NCBI GenBank assembly: GCA_010093515.1 | Contig: MU001683.1 | Coordinates: forward strand, 436,084 to 500,083 | Direction: 5' to 3' | Length of the DNA stretch: 64,000 nucleotides | Source: Lineolata rhizophorae | Lineage: Eukaryota > Ascomycota > Dothideomycetes > Lineolatales > Lineolataceae | In this document: positions 11,111-23,537 of the stretch, in pieces | Numbering within the stretch: position 1 is the first letter of the stretch | Layout of the letters: each line of letters begins with the position of its first letter | The notes under the pieces: generated by a model | Databases searched by the model: none | What the model was told of the DNA's origin: nothing | The model's input: the letters and a program-made list of their open reading frames with translations, nothing else | Translations under genes and position numbers: made by a program

Positions 11111-12474
11111 GTTTGAATGTTAATTGTCCGGCATTTGAAAAGCTTAAGATTCCAACCTTTATTCCTTAGAGCAGGGGAGTGAGAAATGCGAGGACAATGG
11201 CGCTGTACTTTTGTTTTCTAGAATCAAGAGGTCGGAGCCTAGTAACGAAGGAGTACCGTGAGGAAAGCGGCGTCAGAGCACTTGCTGTCTCTCAACACCT
11301 AATATTTATTGAACGAATCCAACAAACTTACAATAAATACTTCGTACCGCTATGATATCGTGCTAAAGCCTTCTATTCAGCCTACACGTAGTCGCAATCT
11401 ATGGGAGAACTAGTTCGGAATAATAATTACTCTAGCCAATGATGAGTTGAAATAAAGAGAATAAATGCATTAGCCATTCACATCGTTACATAGCAACACT
11501 TTAGATATGACAGCGGTGAGATATCGAGAGCACCGTGCTTATGTATTATATAAGCTGGTACTCTATACAAGGGGTCACACGTGCGTGCCACCACCGACAG
11601 GGGCTACTTGGTGCTTAGTACATACATGTATGTAGTGCGAGTGGCTAGCGCGGTACCTAAAACTGTTTGAGCAGTGACCAGGTACCTTCCATGGGCTTTC
11701 TAGACCTTTTAGCACCACCAACTGTTCTATCACCGTCGCAAGTGTTGAACGGCAGAACCTGCCGCATGCTCTTGGGCCCGATATACCACTTGTTCGCTGC
11801 CTTATCGCTTTGCTGCAAGGCTACGGTCACCTTCCGCCTGCTACTACAGCAGTAAGCATCTTCCAAGCGCCCTAGCGATCGCCATCTAGGAGGACAACTG
11901 CGCCCGACCGATCGCGAGGCGTTGAGCTACGCGCGCAGTGTCTGCCCGACTGTTCGTTCCATAACGCCATCTAGAACGCTCCGCGACCGCGAATATTGCC
12001 GTAACTTCTCGTTCTTCCCGTGCCTTACCGCCCTCTGATATCCCTTTCCACATCGCCAAACCCCAGTCGACATTCAGCTAGAGAGAAGGCCAGTCCGACC
12101 TAGCGCTCCTGTGATCGGGTTTAAGTTTGGAGTTGATCTTTGGGCGCTTTTGGACACCATATAAGGCCATATTATAAACAGCGTAGTGGACACGGTGATT
12201 CCAGACGGGAGCTGCGGTTGAGGGGACGTTGTCCGCTCGACCGCGGTGACAGAGAAGGGGGTGATCCTAGGGCGTAGTAATCGAATGGTTGGAATTCTTC
12301 TGTGGCCGGTTGGAGCGAGGCCCTATTTGCACTGCAGTAATCCCCTGTGAGTTGCGGATGTATTTTGGTTGAAGCGGCGCTGATGTTCCAAAGGTTCAAG
12401 ACCCTCGAGACGCCAGGTTCGTTGTCAACTGTTTCATGTGTGAGAGTTACGACTAGACTTCCGGTTGAGCTTGG
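11111..12474. other. Intergenic region, no gene seen
   Basis: The first half is AT-rich and the second half mixed. Open frames of 62-75 codons at 11655-11866 and 12172-12565 lie in several frames at once and have no recognisable content. The last kilobase should include the promoter and 5' untranslated region of the gene starting at 12475. Confidence 0.5.
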
Positions 12475-14364
12475 ATGTCACTCTTGCAGCAACCGCACCT
12501 CGCGGAGCCGCATGGTGAGAGCATGGATTCTAGTGGAGACATTTGGCGAATTCACAACGAAATGATCCGATTCCACCAAACCCAGGCAGATCACGCTGAA
12601 CGTATCGCCCGTTTGGAACGTCGCCAAGAAGATGATGCTCGGATAAAGTCTGTATGGGGACCCTCGTCGCCTTTCCCAGGCGTTCTCAGCGGCACGCCTC
12701 AACAAGGTTAGTTGTCATCGTCAGTCAAAGGCCGACTCCATAGCTAATACGATAGCTCTAAAGCCTCTCAGCACCGCCTCTCTACTCCAGCTCTCCCTGG
12801 CTTGGAAGATCAGAACTCCCTGATTGGTGGACTTCAACTAGATCCGGATGATGAACCTAGAAGAATAGGTACAACTTCCAGAGCGAATAGTGTCCGTTTC
12901 GACGAGACTGCGAACCAAGGTCACTGGGCACAAAGCTCACGTTCATCGCTTGATTTTCTTCAAAGAACGGGAAGTGGGCTAGGTGGCCTTCCGATGACTG
13001 AACGAAGCTTATCTCACAAATCAGACGGACGACAGAGCTCAGCAGGTCATTCTGTTCTCTCTCTACCCTCAGGCCGCGCCAACAGCCTAGGGATGGACTC
13101 CACATTCGGCGTAGCTAATTCAACAAATTCTTCCGTCGACGTTCCATGTGTTGCTCCTGGCCTTCTTATTCTTGGCTCAGTTCCCGCCATAATCCGTTGC
13201 TGGCTCAACAGGAATTTCAAACATGATTCTCTCCTGTATGCAGCTGTTTGCACGGGGTCATACTGTTCGCTACTCGACAGTGCTTTGATTCGACGCCTAG
13301 AATACCAGGACAGAGTCATCCAAAGCGACGATGGCGTTCAATCCGTCAAGATAGATGTCTACCTTCCCGAGGCAGTTCCACGAGGCCCATCCTCTAGTGT
13401 ACCCGAAGGCGAACATCAATTGCCTTTTGTGCCAGTGGAGTTTAAAGTAACCGCCCTCGATGTCCCAGCGGTAGATTCCAAGCCTATTCAAGTATTCTTG
13501 GGAAGCGATGTGCTACGTGCACACAATGCCGACATACTCTTTTCCTCAAACAGCATGACAATTTTCGACGAATTCAACACAAAGTTTTCTATCCCTTTAG
13601 TTCGACCAGAGAACGAGCAGTCATTTAGGAGTTTGAGGATATCCGTTTCTAGCGAAGGCCAGGGTGTGGGTTCGGCAAACAGAGCCCAGAACGTCAAAGA
13701 CGAAGAATCAGAGCCCTCTTGTCCGGTCTCTGAAGCGGTACCTCACACTTACGGGGGAACAAAAGCCCCCACACCGATCATAAGCGGTTTAGGTGCAACC
13801 CAAGGCTTTAGAATTCACGGCCCGTACGAGATAGACGATAGCAAGTTGGAGCATCAAACCTCGGAGTCCAAGGCAGAACCAAGCACACCAAGTGCGAAAT
13901 TCGAGAAGGAAGCCTCAACACCCGCAGAGTCACCATCTAGGAATGCCCGCTCTGGCAGCACGTCTTCGCTATGGGGAAACTGGAGGAAGGAAGGCGGCAA
14001 GAACGTCAATTCAGACTGGGCTAACACAACGAAGAGTGGTAGTGCGACCTATCAGCGTCGAGATCAGGGTATCAAGGTGCTCAAGCCCACTAGGTCTGCT
14101 TCACGCGCCTCATCCAGCAGCCAGCAAGCTGCGGCTTCCCCTGGGGCAAGTCAGTCACGGTTCTTTGATGATGGCAAGCGCCGCACGGTGCCGCCATCCA
14201 CCGGAACGGAAAGTACCGAGCAGCAAGCACTGCGGGCACCTTCACTGACATCCAAAGCCTCATCTGGGTCGACTAAAGAAAGCCAAGGCGTGACTGGTAA
14301 GGTGCGAACGTCCAATCCTGTTGGAGGCGCCTCTGCATTCCCATGGTTGAATGCTGGAAAGTGA
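12475..14364 (+). CDS. Conserved fungal protein (often labelled USP19) with retropepsin-like segment
   Basis: Two exons, 12475-12706 and 12764-14364, give 610 residues. From memory, Sordariomycete relatives called ubiquitin carboxyl-terminal hydrolase 19 share WGPSSPFPGVLSGTPQQ, DDEPRRIGTTSRANSVRF and the C-terminal ASAFPWLN. I see no Cys or His box of that protease family, so the label is doubtful. A short helical N-terminus with heptads (QADHAERIARLERRQ) may be a coiled coil. The middle (about 205-380) runs LLYAAVCTGSYCSLLDSALI, then IDVYLPEAV, then QVFLGSDVLRAHNADI. This order resembles a retropepsin fold (DTG-type turn, then an LGxDxL strand), with Cys in place of the usual Asp. The C-terminal third is Ser/Thr-rich and probably disordered. 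An ATG at 12523 is an alternative start that matches the shorter N-terminus I recall in relatives. Confidence 0.8.
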
Positions 14365-15910
14365 AGCCTGGTGTTGTAGGCGCTTGTGGTGTACTCCAGA
14401 TACTCTCAAGGACAGCATGCGTTATCTTGTAGCAATGTTATTTTGTTCATCTATGTTCAGCTGCATAAACTGCAATGCAGGTGTCTTGCTTGCAATTAGA
14501 AAAGGGAAGGGAGGGAGAGGATCTGGGGTGAACCGCATGCATTTTGTCGGAGGATGATAGGCGTCGATAAACTCTACTGGACAGTTGTCACGTTTGGTCG
14601 ACGACGCACTTGAAGTGAGTCAGCGTTGACAATCTAAGAAATCGATCCTGATTCCTACTAGGCAACCGCTATGAAGGCTTCTCCGTGCGTAGTACGTCGT
14701 GCCCGATTGGCAGTCAAGTGTGGGTACGATTATGTTGGCACGCGAACTACTTTGCTGCCTACAGATTCCTGACCAGCACCGGGGTACGGAGTGTCAGGCA
14801 GCTCCAGGGCTCCTAGAGCTGGAGGTCGGACCACAATGGTACACCCAGTATATACCAACACTCACAGATGCGGCTTCCAGGTTTTGCAGAGTAGGCTTTG
14901 AAGACAGAAGGGAAAAGATTTGTACAACGGAAATAATAAAAATGATAATGGCGCCGGTGACTATATACTGTGTCATGTTCTATTTGCTGGGTCGCGGGAG
15001 GCACAGCCACAAGGGCACGGATGCACGCCCGCCACATCGCCTCCCCCGGGCGAGGAAGCGTGAGGCTCTGCTCGGTGCATGTGAGGTGCGAGAGCAAACG
15101 CGCCTGCCAGGCCTTTCAGCCCGTGACAACCGCAATCTGAGACGGCGGCTACGAGCTGCACAGGACAAAAACGCGTGCAACCGACAGGCCGGCTGCTTCG
15201 CTCTCCGCCCCGTCTCTAGCCTCTCCGCTCAAAAGTCTTTCGTCACTGCCACCCGCCACCGCTCTGCTACGGCTAATTCCGGCGGCGCCTCCACCGCTCG
15301 CCAACGCCGTCTCGCTGCAGCTCTCTTGCTCCTTCTCCACCCTCAGGCCGCACACAAGCCGCTTGCACGCCTTGCTCACCAGCGCGCCACTTTCTCCTGC
15401 CGCCCGCACGATCCACGACCGCGTTCGGCTCCCCGTCGGCCTCCGCCACCTTGGCCTGGCTCCTCAGTGCTTCGCTGCGCTGACCGAGCTCCGCATCGAC
15501 TTTCCCACGCATCCCCCGTCCCCTGCCGTTGGAGCTGCCGCAGCTCCACACGCAGGCCGACTCCCTTCACGACGGCTTCCGCAAAGAAGCGAAAGCTCGC
15601 GCCGTCTTTGTCCCAAGCAAACCAGCCGCAGGATTCGCTCTCTGTGTCTTCTCATGATATCTCGAGCGTAACCTCCCCCCGTTCGTCCCCGCGTCCTCCG
15701 AGCCTTCGTCCTTCAGCCTCGCCCCCGCGGTTCATTCCACCACACCTTCAGGAAGAGGTTAAAGACGGGACTGCCGATCAGCAAAGCACCTCGAAGGACG
15801 CTGCTACTTCTGCGGCGAGTTCACCTACCGACGCTTACGCAGGGCTTTCTCTTGAGGGCCCTTCTGCCGGAAGCGACGCCGCGGGGACCCCGACAGCTTG
15901 TGCAAGCACC
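14365..15910. other. Intergenic region and long leader of the ubiquitin-protease gene
   Basis: The 3' part (15180-15910) is pyrimidine-rich, as in long fungal 5' leaders. The frame of the downstream gene stays open from about 14700 but has no ATG between about 14990 and 15911. The segment at 15590-15900 looks compositionally like coding sequence (Ser/Pro-rich, with SVSSHDISSVTSPRSSP). An unseen upstream exon may therefore supply an earlier start. Confidence 0.45.
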
Positions 15911-18900
15911 ATGAGCGCGAACGAAGACACTGGGCGGCCGGTGGTGAATATGGCATCTCCCGCTGGAGATGACCAACGAAATAGTGAAATGGCAAAACGG
16001 CAGCAACGGTCGGCGTCGCCTGCGAAACGGCCGGCTACCCATATGGAGGATGGTGCCGAAACCGAAAACCATAACGATATTATGGATGTTGATGCTCCCA
16101 AACCTTCCGTCGAGCCGCCAGACAGTCCCGGGATTGCGGAGGCAAACATCGGACAGGCAATGTCGGTTGTGGACGAAGACCGCGTTCAACGCCCTTCCTC
16201 GAGCGCGCCTCCGTTGGATGAGCAAGTACGAGTTGTATTGGAAACTAGGAACGCCCCACTTGAAGAGAACGACGTCGGCTACGTTCTGTCATCCAAATGG
16301 CTCGCGCGAGTCTTTGCGCGTACCACAGAACTTCGAGACTCTGGCGCTTTTGACAAATCTGCGCTAGAAGGTGAAATCGGCCCTGTAGACAACTATGACC
16401 TCGTTTTCGACGGTAAGTACCTTACGCATTTGTCCCGAATCTTTAAAAGGAAAAAAAGAAGAAAAAGAAACACCAAATCAAGGAAGCGTTACTAATCAAC
16501 ATTGCTTTCGATGGGTTAGACTGGACTGGGAAAACTCTTGTGGACCTGTATGGGAGAACTTTCGTTCCGTTGAAGCCAAATCTCCGCATGGGTGAGGAGC
16601 TTGAAATCGTTCCAGAACGCGCTTGGGAGCTCATCAAGAGTTGGTATGGTGTCAAGGAGGGCCGGCCGACTATCACACGTTACGTCCGCAATACTTCAAC
16701 CGGATCATCTTCAAACCTAGAGTACGAACTCTACCCGCCAGTTTTTACGATTCGGAAAACTCGGGATTCCGCGTCGATTTCGCAGAGTCATGCGAAGCGC
16801 GCACCGAAGATTGTTGCCAGCAGGGCGACGCTTTTCCAATCTTTTCTCAAAGAGGCCAAGCGCGTCGCCGAGATTGGGGTAGCTATTAAAGTTAAAGTCT
16901 GGCGAGTGGTGGAGCCGGCGGCCGCGCCCACAGACAGCATTGAAAAAAGTCGATCTGGAATGCTTACTCCGGACACGTCACGATCGAACTCACCAGAGGG
17001 TTGCTCCTCCGAGGACCTAGGCCTAACGCTCGACTTGGACCGCTTTGCTCATTTTGCCGAACCGACTCAACGAGAAAGGATTGATGTGAACGATGAGACG
17101 GCCAACCCAAAATACAACGGCGGGCTTTCTTTGGGTACCGTCGGCCTTTCGACAGATCAAACTCTCGTTCTGGAGCCTCGGGTTGGCGGTCCTGCTGGTG
17201 GCGAATTCCTCACCGACAGCGTCCAGCGCTTGGCCAAGGTGTCCAATGCCGGCCCTGTGGTCACCAATGACGGAAAGTCGTATAAAAAAAATACTACGCA
17301 GACGGCGACTCAGAGTGGTAGGAGTAGTCCAGCGCCGCCGGGCCCGGTAACTCGTGGTCGAGTTAGGAAGGACGGTAGAATGAGAGGGACCGTGGGTTTA
17401 ACAAACCTCGGCAACACTTGCTACATGAACTCGGCCCTTCAGTGCATCCGAAGTGTAGAGGAAATGTCCCTTTACTTCCTCCGTAAGTTGACTCTAAGGT
17501 TACCTATTGGAACTAGACTAACCTCATATTCACAGAGGGGAAGTATAAGGAGGACATTAACCCCGAAAATCCCATCGGGTACGGTGGAGCTATCGCAAAG
17601 ACCTACGCTGGTTTCCTTGCAAGCGTATACGACGACCATGCACCCTCGTTCTTTACTCCGAAGAACTTCAAATTCGCTGTTGGGAAATATGCGCCCGCGT
17701 TCTCCGGTTATGGGCAGCAAGATTCTCAAGAGTTCCTAAGCTTCCTTGTGGACGGCTTACATGAGGACCTTAATCGGATAGTCAACAAGCCGTATAAGGA
17801 GAACCCAGAGTCGGACGACAAAACTGTTCATGACCCAGAAGCCATCCGACAATTAGGCGAGACCTTCAGGGCCAACTATCGAGCTCGGAACGACTCCATT
17901 GCTATGGACTTATTCAGTGGTTTCTACAAAAACACCGTTGTGTGCCCGGAGTGCGATAAAGTCAGCATCACGTTCGATCCCTATTCGCTGCTTACGGTCC
18001 AGCTGCCCATTGAGCAAACCTGGCAACACACGGTGTTCTTCGCTCCGCTCCGCGGGCCTCCCATTCAAGTAAATGTTGATATGGACAAGAACGCCACCAT
18101 ACGGGCGATGAAAGAGTTCGTTGCGAAGCGGTTTCCTGGACTGACAGCAGAGAGGCTCATGGCGGCCGAAGTTTACGGTCACAAGTTTTTCCGCACATAC
18201 GACGACAGGAAGACCATAGTCGAAGCGAACATTCAGCCCCGGGACGACGTGGTCTTCTATGAATTGGATGCGCCCCCGACCAACTTTCCACCCCCAAAGA
18301 AAAAGCAGGGTAAATCACGTTCAACAATGTGGAACGCCTCATCTGACGAGGAAATACCGGAGACTGATTCCCCATTTGCCGACCGTATGGCGGTACCTGT
18401 GTTCCATCGGGCGCCCACGTCATCGTCGTACTTGTCTGCTTCGAGAACATTGAAGTCATGGCCTTCTTTCGTTCTCATCACTCGTAAAGAAGCTACGAGC
18501 TATGACTTGATTCTGAAGAAGGTCCTTGCTCGAGTAGCAACCATGACTTCGAAAGACATACTTATCGAAGATGACGCCTTTGGTTCCACATCTACATCGC
18601 AAAACGACTCTGACGCCGTTATCACCACAGAAGAAGATGCGTCGTCCAATGCGGACCCTAACGTCCATACAGCATCCGTGGAAGGTGAAGATAATATGGT
18701 GGACGTATCAATTTCTCACCCACCAACGAAACGTGATAATGGTGATCAGAATTTAGAGCGGACGAATAGCGACACCAGTTCTAAGTCGATTCCTGGCGTT
18801 CTTCGACCTGGAACTTTCATACCTGGTAGCCTACAGAACCTCTTCGAGATGAAATACTTCAAATCAAAGGGGGAAATGATCCCAACTGGGTGGAATGCTA

Positions 18901-20584
18901 TCGACAGCAACAAGGAATATCCAACCGTTAGGTCTCGAGAGCCTACCCGTATCATTCGAGAGTCATCGACCCTATCCCATGGCAGCGGCCAGTCGAATTC
19001 AACTAGCAGCGAAGATCCGGAGGATAACATCGAGTTCTCCAATCAAGCCAGTCTGTCTCTCAACAATGCGCCTGACACGGATGAGGAATCTCCCCCGTCA
19101 GTGCATGCGGTGGTCCATCAACAGAATACCAAGAACGCTCGGAAGCACAACCGCAGGAAAAACAAGACGTACACAGCGAGAGCAAAGCGGGCCATAGGCA
19201 AGCCAGCATCCACCCCTCCATTGGAAGGAGATGACGATCCTGCGTTGATCCGAATTGGCGAAGCGCTTATCCTCGATTGGAGCCCAGAGGCATATGATGC
19301 CCTCTTTGAAGGCAGCAGCGGCGGTGATGACTTGCGTGGTTGCGAAACTTGGAAGCTGATGGACACTCTGAGCGACCCAGAACTTGAAGAGAAGAAAGCC
19401 ACGCGTGCTGCGAGAAAGAGATCCGGCGTAACGTTGGAGGACTGCTTTGCGGAAACCGCAAAAGGTGAAATTCTTTCCGAAGGTAATGCTTGGTATTGCA
19501 ATAGGTGCAAAGAAATGCGCCTTGCGAGCAAGAAATTAGAGATTTGGACTGCTCCGGACATATTGGTAGTTCATTTGAAACGTTTCAGCGCCCATAGGAC
19601 ATTCCGAGACAAAATCGATGTACTTGTCGATTTCCCGGTAGAGGGTTTGGACCTTACTGGCCGCGTTGGGCTCAATGAGGGAAAGTCTCTTGTTTACGAT
19701 CTTTTTGCTGTCGACAATCACTACGGTGGCCTTGGTGGTGGGCACTATACAGCGTTCGCACAGAACTTCTTTGACAAGAAGTGGTATGAGTACAATGGTA
19801 GGTGCCTCTGACTAAACTACCAGCTAATCTAGTATTGCTAACGCTGTGATTAGATTCCCAAGTCACTCCACGCAATTCCTCTCAGCTGGTTACTTCTGCC
19901 GCCTATCTTCTGTTCTACCGTCGGCGGTCGTCCATCCCTTTAGGGCCCCCTTATTTGCGGCAGATGGTGCAGGATTACTATAATCCTCCAGAGCCGAGCT
20001 CTGAGTCTTCATCCAGAGCTAGTTCGCCCGCGGGAAAAGGGCAGCGCCTCGACGGCTCGTCCCCCAATGGGTCGTCGAGCACCTTAGCCGGAGCAGGAGC
20101 AGCTCACCAGCGCGGGGGTGGTGGGGATTCCGGGACAGCTCCTCAGAACGGGAGCGATGAAGAAACGTTGCCGGAGTATTCTTTCGATGAAGGGATTGAA
20201 ATGGACGAAGAAGTTGGTTATGGGGTGACTGGCCCGATTGGACCGCTCAACTACAATCAAACGACCGGATCCAGTTGGTCACTTAACGGGTTCGATGCGA
20301 TTGGCGTTTCAGACGACAAAAATGACGGGTCAGACGACGCCTTCGAAGACGCCAACAGCGACGAGCCTGTCCATGGAAGCGACGCTGGTGATGATCGCAT
20401 GATGACGGACTTCGGCGACGACATACTTAACCCTGGGCAGGTCAGCCCAGAGAATGTCCCCTTTCCAGACCTCGTTTCCGAGCCTGTGCCGACCATATCT
20501 TTCGGTTCTGGCAATGAGGACGCCGACGCATCTGTGGCGGAGGTTAGGGTGGACGATAATAAGGGTGACGTCAAAGTTGACTAA
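15911..20584 (+). CDS. UBP12: DUSP-containing ubiquitin-specific protease, UBP12/USP15 type
   Basis: Cysteine protease (peptidase family C19) that removes ubiquitin from substrate proteins. Exons 15911-16412, 16520-17482, 17536-19797 and 19854-20584 join in phase to 1485 residues. An N-terminal DUSP-like domain (about 100-270) includes NAPLEENDVGYVLSSKWLA and GRTFVPLKPNLRMGEELE. The catalytic Cys box, GLTNLGNTCYMNSALQC, is at about 459-475. The Gln-Asp box is GYGQQDSQEFLSFLVDGLHE. The His box is NHYGGLGGGHYTAFA near 1225. Zinc-binding pairs are CPEC and CNRC. A long acidic insert splits the catalytic domain, as in UBP12/USP15 relatives, and the C-terminus is an acidic, disordered tail. The start is the first ATG in the uninterrupted frame; a longer N-terminus from an upstream exon is possible because the open frame before it looks coding. 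Confidence 0.93.
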
Positions 20585-20865
20585 GGGTTGGTTGCACAAT
20601 AACAGGCGAGTAGTTTATTCCTAGCAGTAATTGGGCACCAGTGGTCTTTGCTTTCCAAGATAAGGTTTTTGTTCTAGGCATGGCCAGGTACCGTTGGGGA
20701 GCTGAGACCACGCATATAGATTTTAGAGGTTGCCTGCATTATGTGTTAACACCATGTGCATAGACATGTGCAAGTTGCGAAAATGCATTCTATGGTGTTG
20801 CTAAATGAGTTTATATATAGCTCGATCATGACAAAACGTCTATAACCCTCAGTCCCTTTCTACAA

Positions 20866-21257
20866 ATTATATTCCACAATGGGGTGGGATTTGTAACTCT
20901 AAACCCCAGAAGTTTGGGGATTTGTCTTAGAGCGGGTTTTCCATCTAGGTAGCAACTATACTCCTTGGGAAAACCCACCCCGAAACCCCATGGGGTCAAC
21001 CCCACTGGGGTTTTAGTCAGGTTCCCCCTTTAAGTTTAGCGTAATCCCACTAGTGTGGATAGGGTTTTGGGATTCTATAATAAGGGTTCGACAATCCTAA
21101 TAGTAATTAGCCAAAAGCTCAAATATGGCCATACTCCTACCAAACCTACTACCGTTTTTTGGTAGTAGTAATTTCGATGGCTAGTTAGACCCCAATCGAC
21201 CCCAATGCTAGAACCCTAAAAATCTAAACCCCTACCAATACACTCCACCCCAAAGAG
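20866..21257 (+). mobile_element. MITE-like element, family H, nearly full length
   Basis: About 390 bp with imperfect terminal inverted repeats: the left end TATTCCACAATGGGGTGGGA pairs with the right end read in reverse, ATCCTCTTTGGGGTGGAG. The interior is rich in CCCC/GGGG steps (CCCCATGGGGTCAACCCC) and contains CTACTACC..GGTAGTAG. There is no coding capacity. Related sequence recurs at 21895-22022, 25886-27215, 27616-27905 and 28080-28232, so this is a dispersed non-autonomous family. Confidence 0.6.
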
Positions 21258-21504
21258 GATACTAGGACCATATCGGAGTTGAGTTCATCTGCCAGAACGA
21301 AATTCATATTTCCAATTGCCCAAAAACCCGGTCTACCACAAGCAACGATAAATCAATGGCTCAGTATCGCGTCCTTAGCAAGTGAATAGTTTGTGCGAAT
21401 CAGCCAAATATGTTCGGTCAATTACAAGTCGAGGAGTAGAGACATATCTCCTCGGAGCAATATTTTGGGGGACTTAAGTCAACGTTGTGCAATAACTCCT
21501 TTCG

Positions 21505-21838
21505 TAGTGTAGTCGAGTAGGGCGGCGCCATCCCTAATGCCCCTTTCTGGCAGTTCCTTTTTCCAGTCGCACGTGGCTTCTTTCCTTTTAAGTAGGTTGA
21601 GTTTTTCTCCTCGCATATGCAACATTAACTCACTTTCATTCAACATATACATACACACACAAAAGCTTTTCTCTGCCTCTTTCTTGTCTTTTTCTCTACT
21701 TATTACCAAAGGCTAGTTAGCAAGCAACAGCGCCTCCCTGAACTCAAACGCATGATGCCGTGAAGTAGTGACGACGTGACCCCTCCTTTGTTCTTTAGAT
21801 GTTGGTCCTAGGTAAAGTGCTCTACCCTGCTACAGTAG
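21505..21838 (-). mobile_element. MITE-like element, family 1, copy D
   Basis: About 330 bp in inverted orientation to the other family 1 copies. Read on the minus strand it begins CTGTAGCAGGGTAGAGCAC and ends in a TACAC-type terminus. The ends are imperfect inverted repeats and both abut TA dinucleotides, which suggests a TA target duplication as in Tc1/mariner-type transposition. It shares the internal blocks TTTACCTAGGACCAACA and CAAAGG with copies A-C. Non-coding. Confidence 0.65.
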
Positions 21839-21894
21839 GCATGGTTGGATTGCTTTCTATTTGTAAGGACAATGGCAAGGTTGTATACCCGAGC

Positions 21895-22022
21895 GATACT
21901 CAACCCGAGTGGGTTTTTGCGGTGGGTTTTTTATTTAGGTAACTACTAAACTCATCCCAAGAGCCCTCTAAAATTTTCGGGATTTTGGAGTCCCAAAGCC
22001 CACCACATTGTGGACTATACAT
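21895..22022 (-). mobile_element. Short derivative of MITE-like family H
   Basis: About 130 bp matching one end of the element at 20866 in reverse orientation: on the minus strand it starts TATAGTCCACAATGTGGTGG and carries the same GGGTTTT and CCAAAATCCC-type blocks. It is either a deletion derivative or a fragment. Confidence 0.5.
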
Positions 22023-22471
22023 GCTTGGAGACGATGAAGTACAAGCTTGGAGAAGAAGCTGCGATGACTCTTACCTCGCTTGGCATTAATGGGCTATTAG
22101 GGTAATATCCTAGATGAGATCAACAACATAATGGGGTTTTTATGGAACAAGCTAGGCTTGGCCGCGCTTACCGAGTAAGTTGTTCTACTATTAAACACCG
22201 TTTCCCAAGCTAGAACCGCAAAGTTACAGCTGGAATTAGCTAAATATGCTCCCGTTTCAACACTGATGGAATATCAGTCGCATCGGCAGGTTTGGAGCGA
22301 AAAAATACGATATCGACGACTGAACTGCATCGATTTATAATGGTTATCTCTAGTTTTGTGCTTGTCTCCTCTCGCCGCCTACGGCACTTATATGCGCTGC
22401 TATGAAACCTCACCCTTCCATTCCATAAACGATTGATCTCGCTGGTAGCGATTAGCTCACCAAATTATCTG

Positions 22472-22870
22472 TAACACGGCCGCTGTCTCTGGAATACCGC
22501 GCCCTGAATGAATCTCGCTACGGGGGCCTCGATATCTATCTATCTAATATACATTTTCCTTCAGTCGATTTATTTTCGAGCCCTTAAGTCGTGATCTGAT
22601 TGGCCCAATGGTTCGGCGACTTTGGTGCCGACTTCCGACGCACGGCTGTACATAGAGACCGTGCTTGCGCCGCTCCACGCCTAAGATCTTTATTTTATGC
22701 GTACGAACTAGGAAAAGTCTAGATTTTGAATCAATATCTATATAAGGAGGCCCTCCGGGTTGCTCCTCGCTCCCTATTCTTCGCTCTCCACCTCCGCTAT
22801 ATACTTGCTGTACCCTGCTGTGCTCTTGCTGTGCTCTATACTGTATACTTCTGTGCTATGCTTCTATGCT
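22472..22870 (+). mobile_element. Possible fossil LTR (LTR-retrotransposon kin)
   Basis: Starts TGTAACACGGCC, contains a TATATAAGG-like box near 22738, and runs into the degenerate pyrimidine-rich tract that follows. This layout resembles a fungal LTR. No partner LTR, primer-binding site or internal coding region was seen in the window, so it would be an old solo remnant. The right end is not defined, and the assignment is tentative. Confidence 0.25.
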
Positions 22871-23160
22871 CTGTATACTCTACTACTCTGCATGCTCTAT
22901 ACTACCCTACGTGCCCCAGTACTCTATATACTCCAATGCTCCAATGCTCTAATGCTCTAATGCTCTAATGCTCTAATGCTCCAATGGTCTGTATAGTCTG
23001 CATAGTCTGTGTGATGTATGGTGTATAGTATATGGTATATGGTGTATGCTCTATATACTCCTATGCTCTGCATGCTCTAGTACTTTATATACTCCTCCTA
23101 TACTATATACTAATCTATTACTCTATATACTCCTGTACTCTACTATATACTACCTATACT
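22800..23160. repeat. Degenerate CTCTATACT-type satellite with an 8-bp tandem block
   Basis: A tract of irregular tandem units based on CTCTATACT, CTGTATACT and ATGCTCT. It includes a regular block of the 8-mer CTAATGCT, repeated about six times around 22928-22985. It lies directly 3' of the LTR-like sequence and grades into AT-rich DNA after 23160. Non-coding; short open frames through it follow the repeat unit. Confidence 0.7.
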
Positions 23161-23537
23161 ATCTAAAAGCAATCATATAAATACGAAAAATGTCGAAAAA
23201 CGTTAGAAAAATGCTACATATATATAAAACTTACCGATATAAGGTATTTCTACGCGAAAATAGGGTTAAAAGTGGCTGGACTAGCTATTAGTAATACGTT
23301 ATATAACTAATAATAGAAGTATAGAAGAGTAGAAATATATTTATTAGTTATAGATACTTTTATATAGCATAATACGGTAGTCTATACGTTATTATATAAT
23401 TATATCTTAGTGTATTATTACCGCCGAACTTAATTAAAACCTTCGAAACCTATATATTTCTATTTACAACGCTATACTATATTAAATACCGCGTAATCGT
23501 AGGAGCTTTTTCGGCACCGAACCGGCGGTAGTGGAAG

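Noticed and set aside
14699-15910. Treating the whole 14699-16495 frame as coding for the ubiquitin protease
   Set aside because: The far upstream part reads as pyrimidine-rich leader and begins at a GTG; only the last 300 bases look coding, so the start was left at the first ATG with a note.
21479-21709. 76-codon minus-strand frame
   Set aside because: It lies inside MITE copy D and is not shared as an open frame by the other copies.
22726-22968. 66-80 codon frames rich in Leu and Tyr
   Set aside because: They translate the CTCTATACT-type satellite; the repeat explains the frame.
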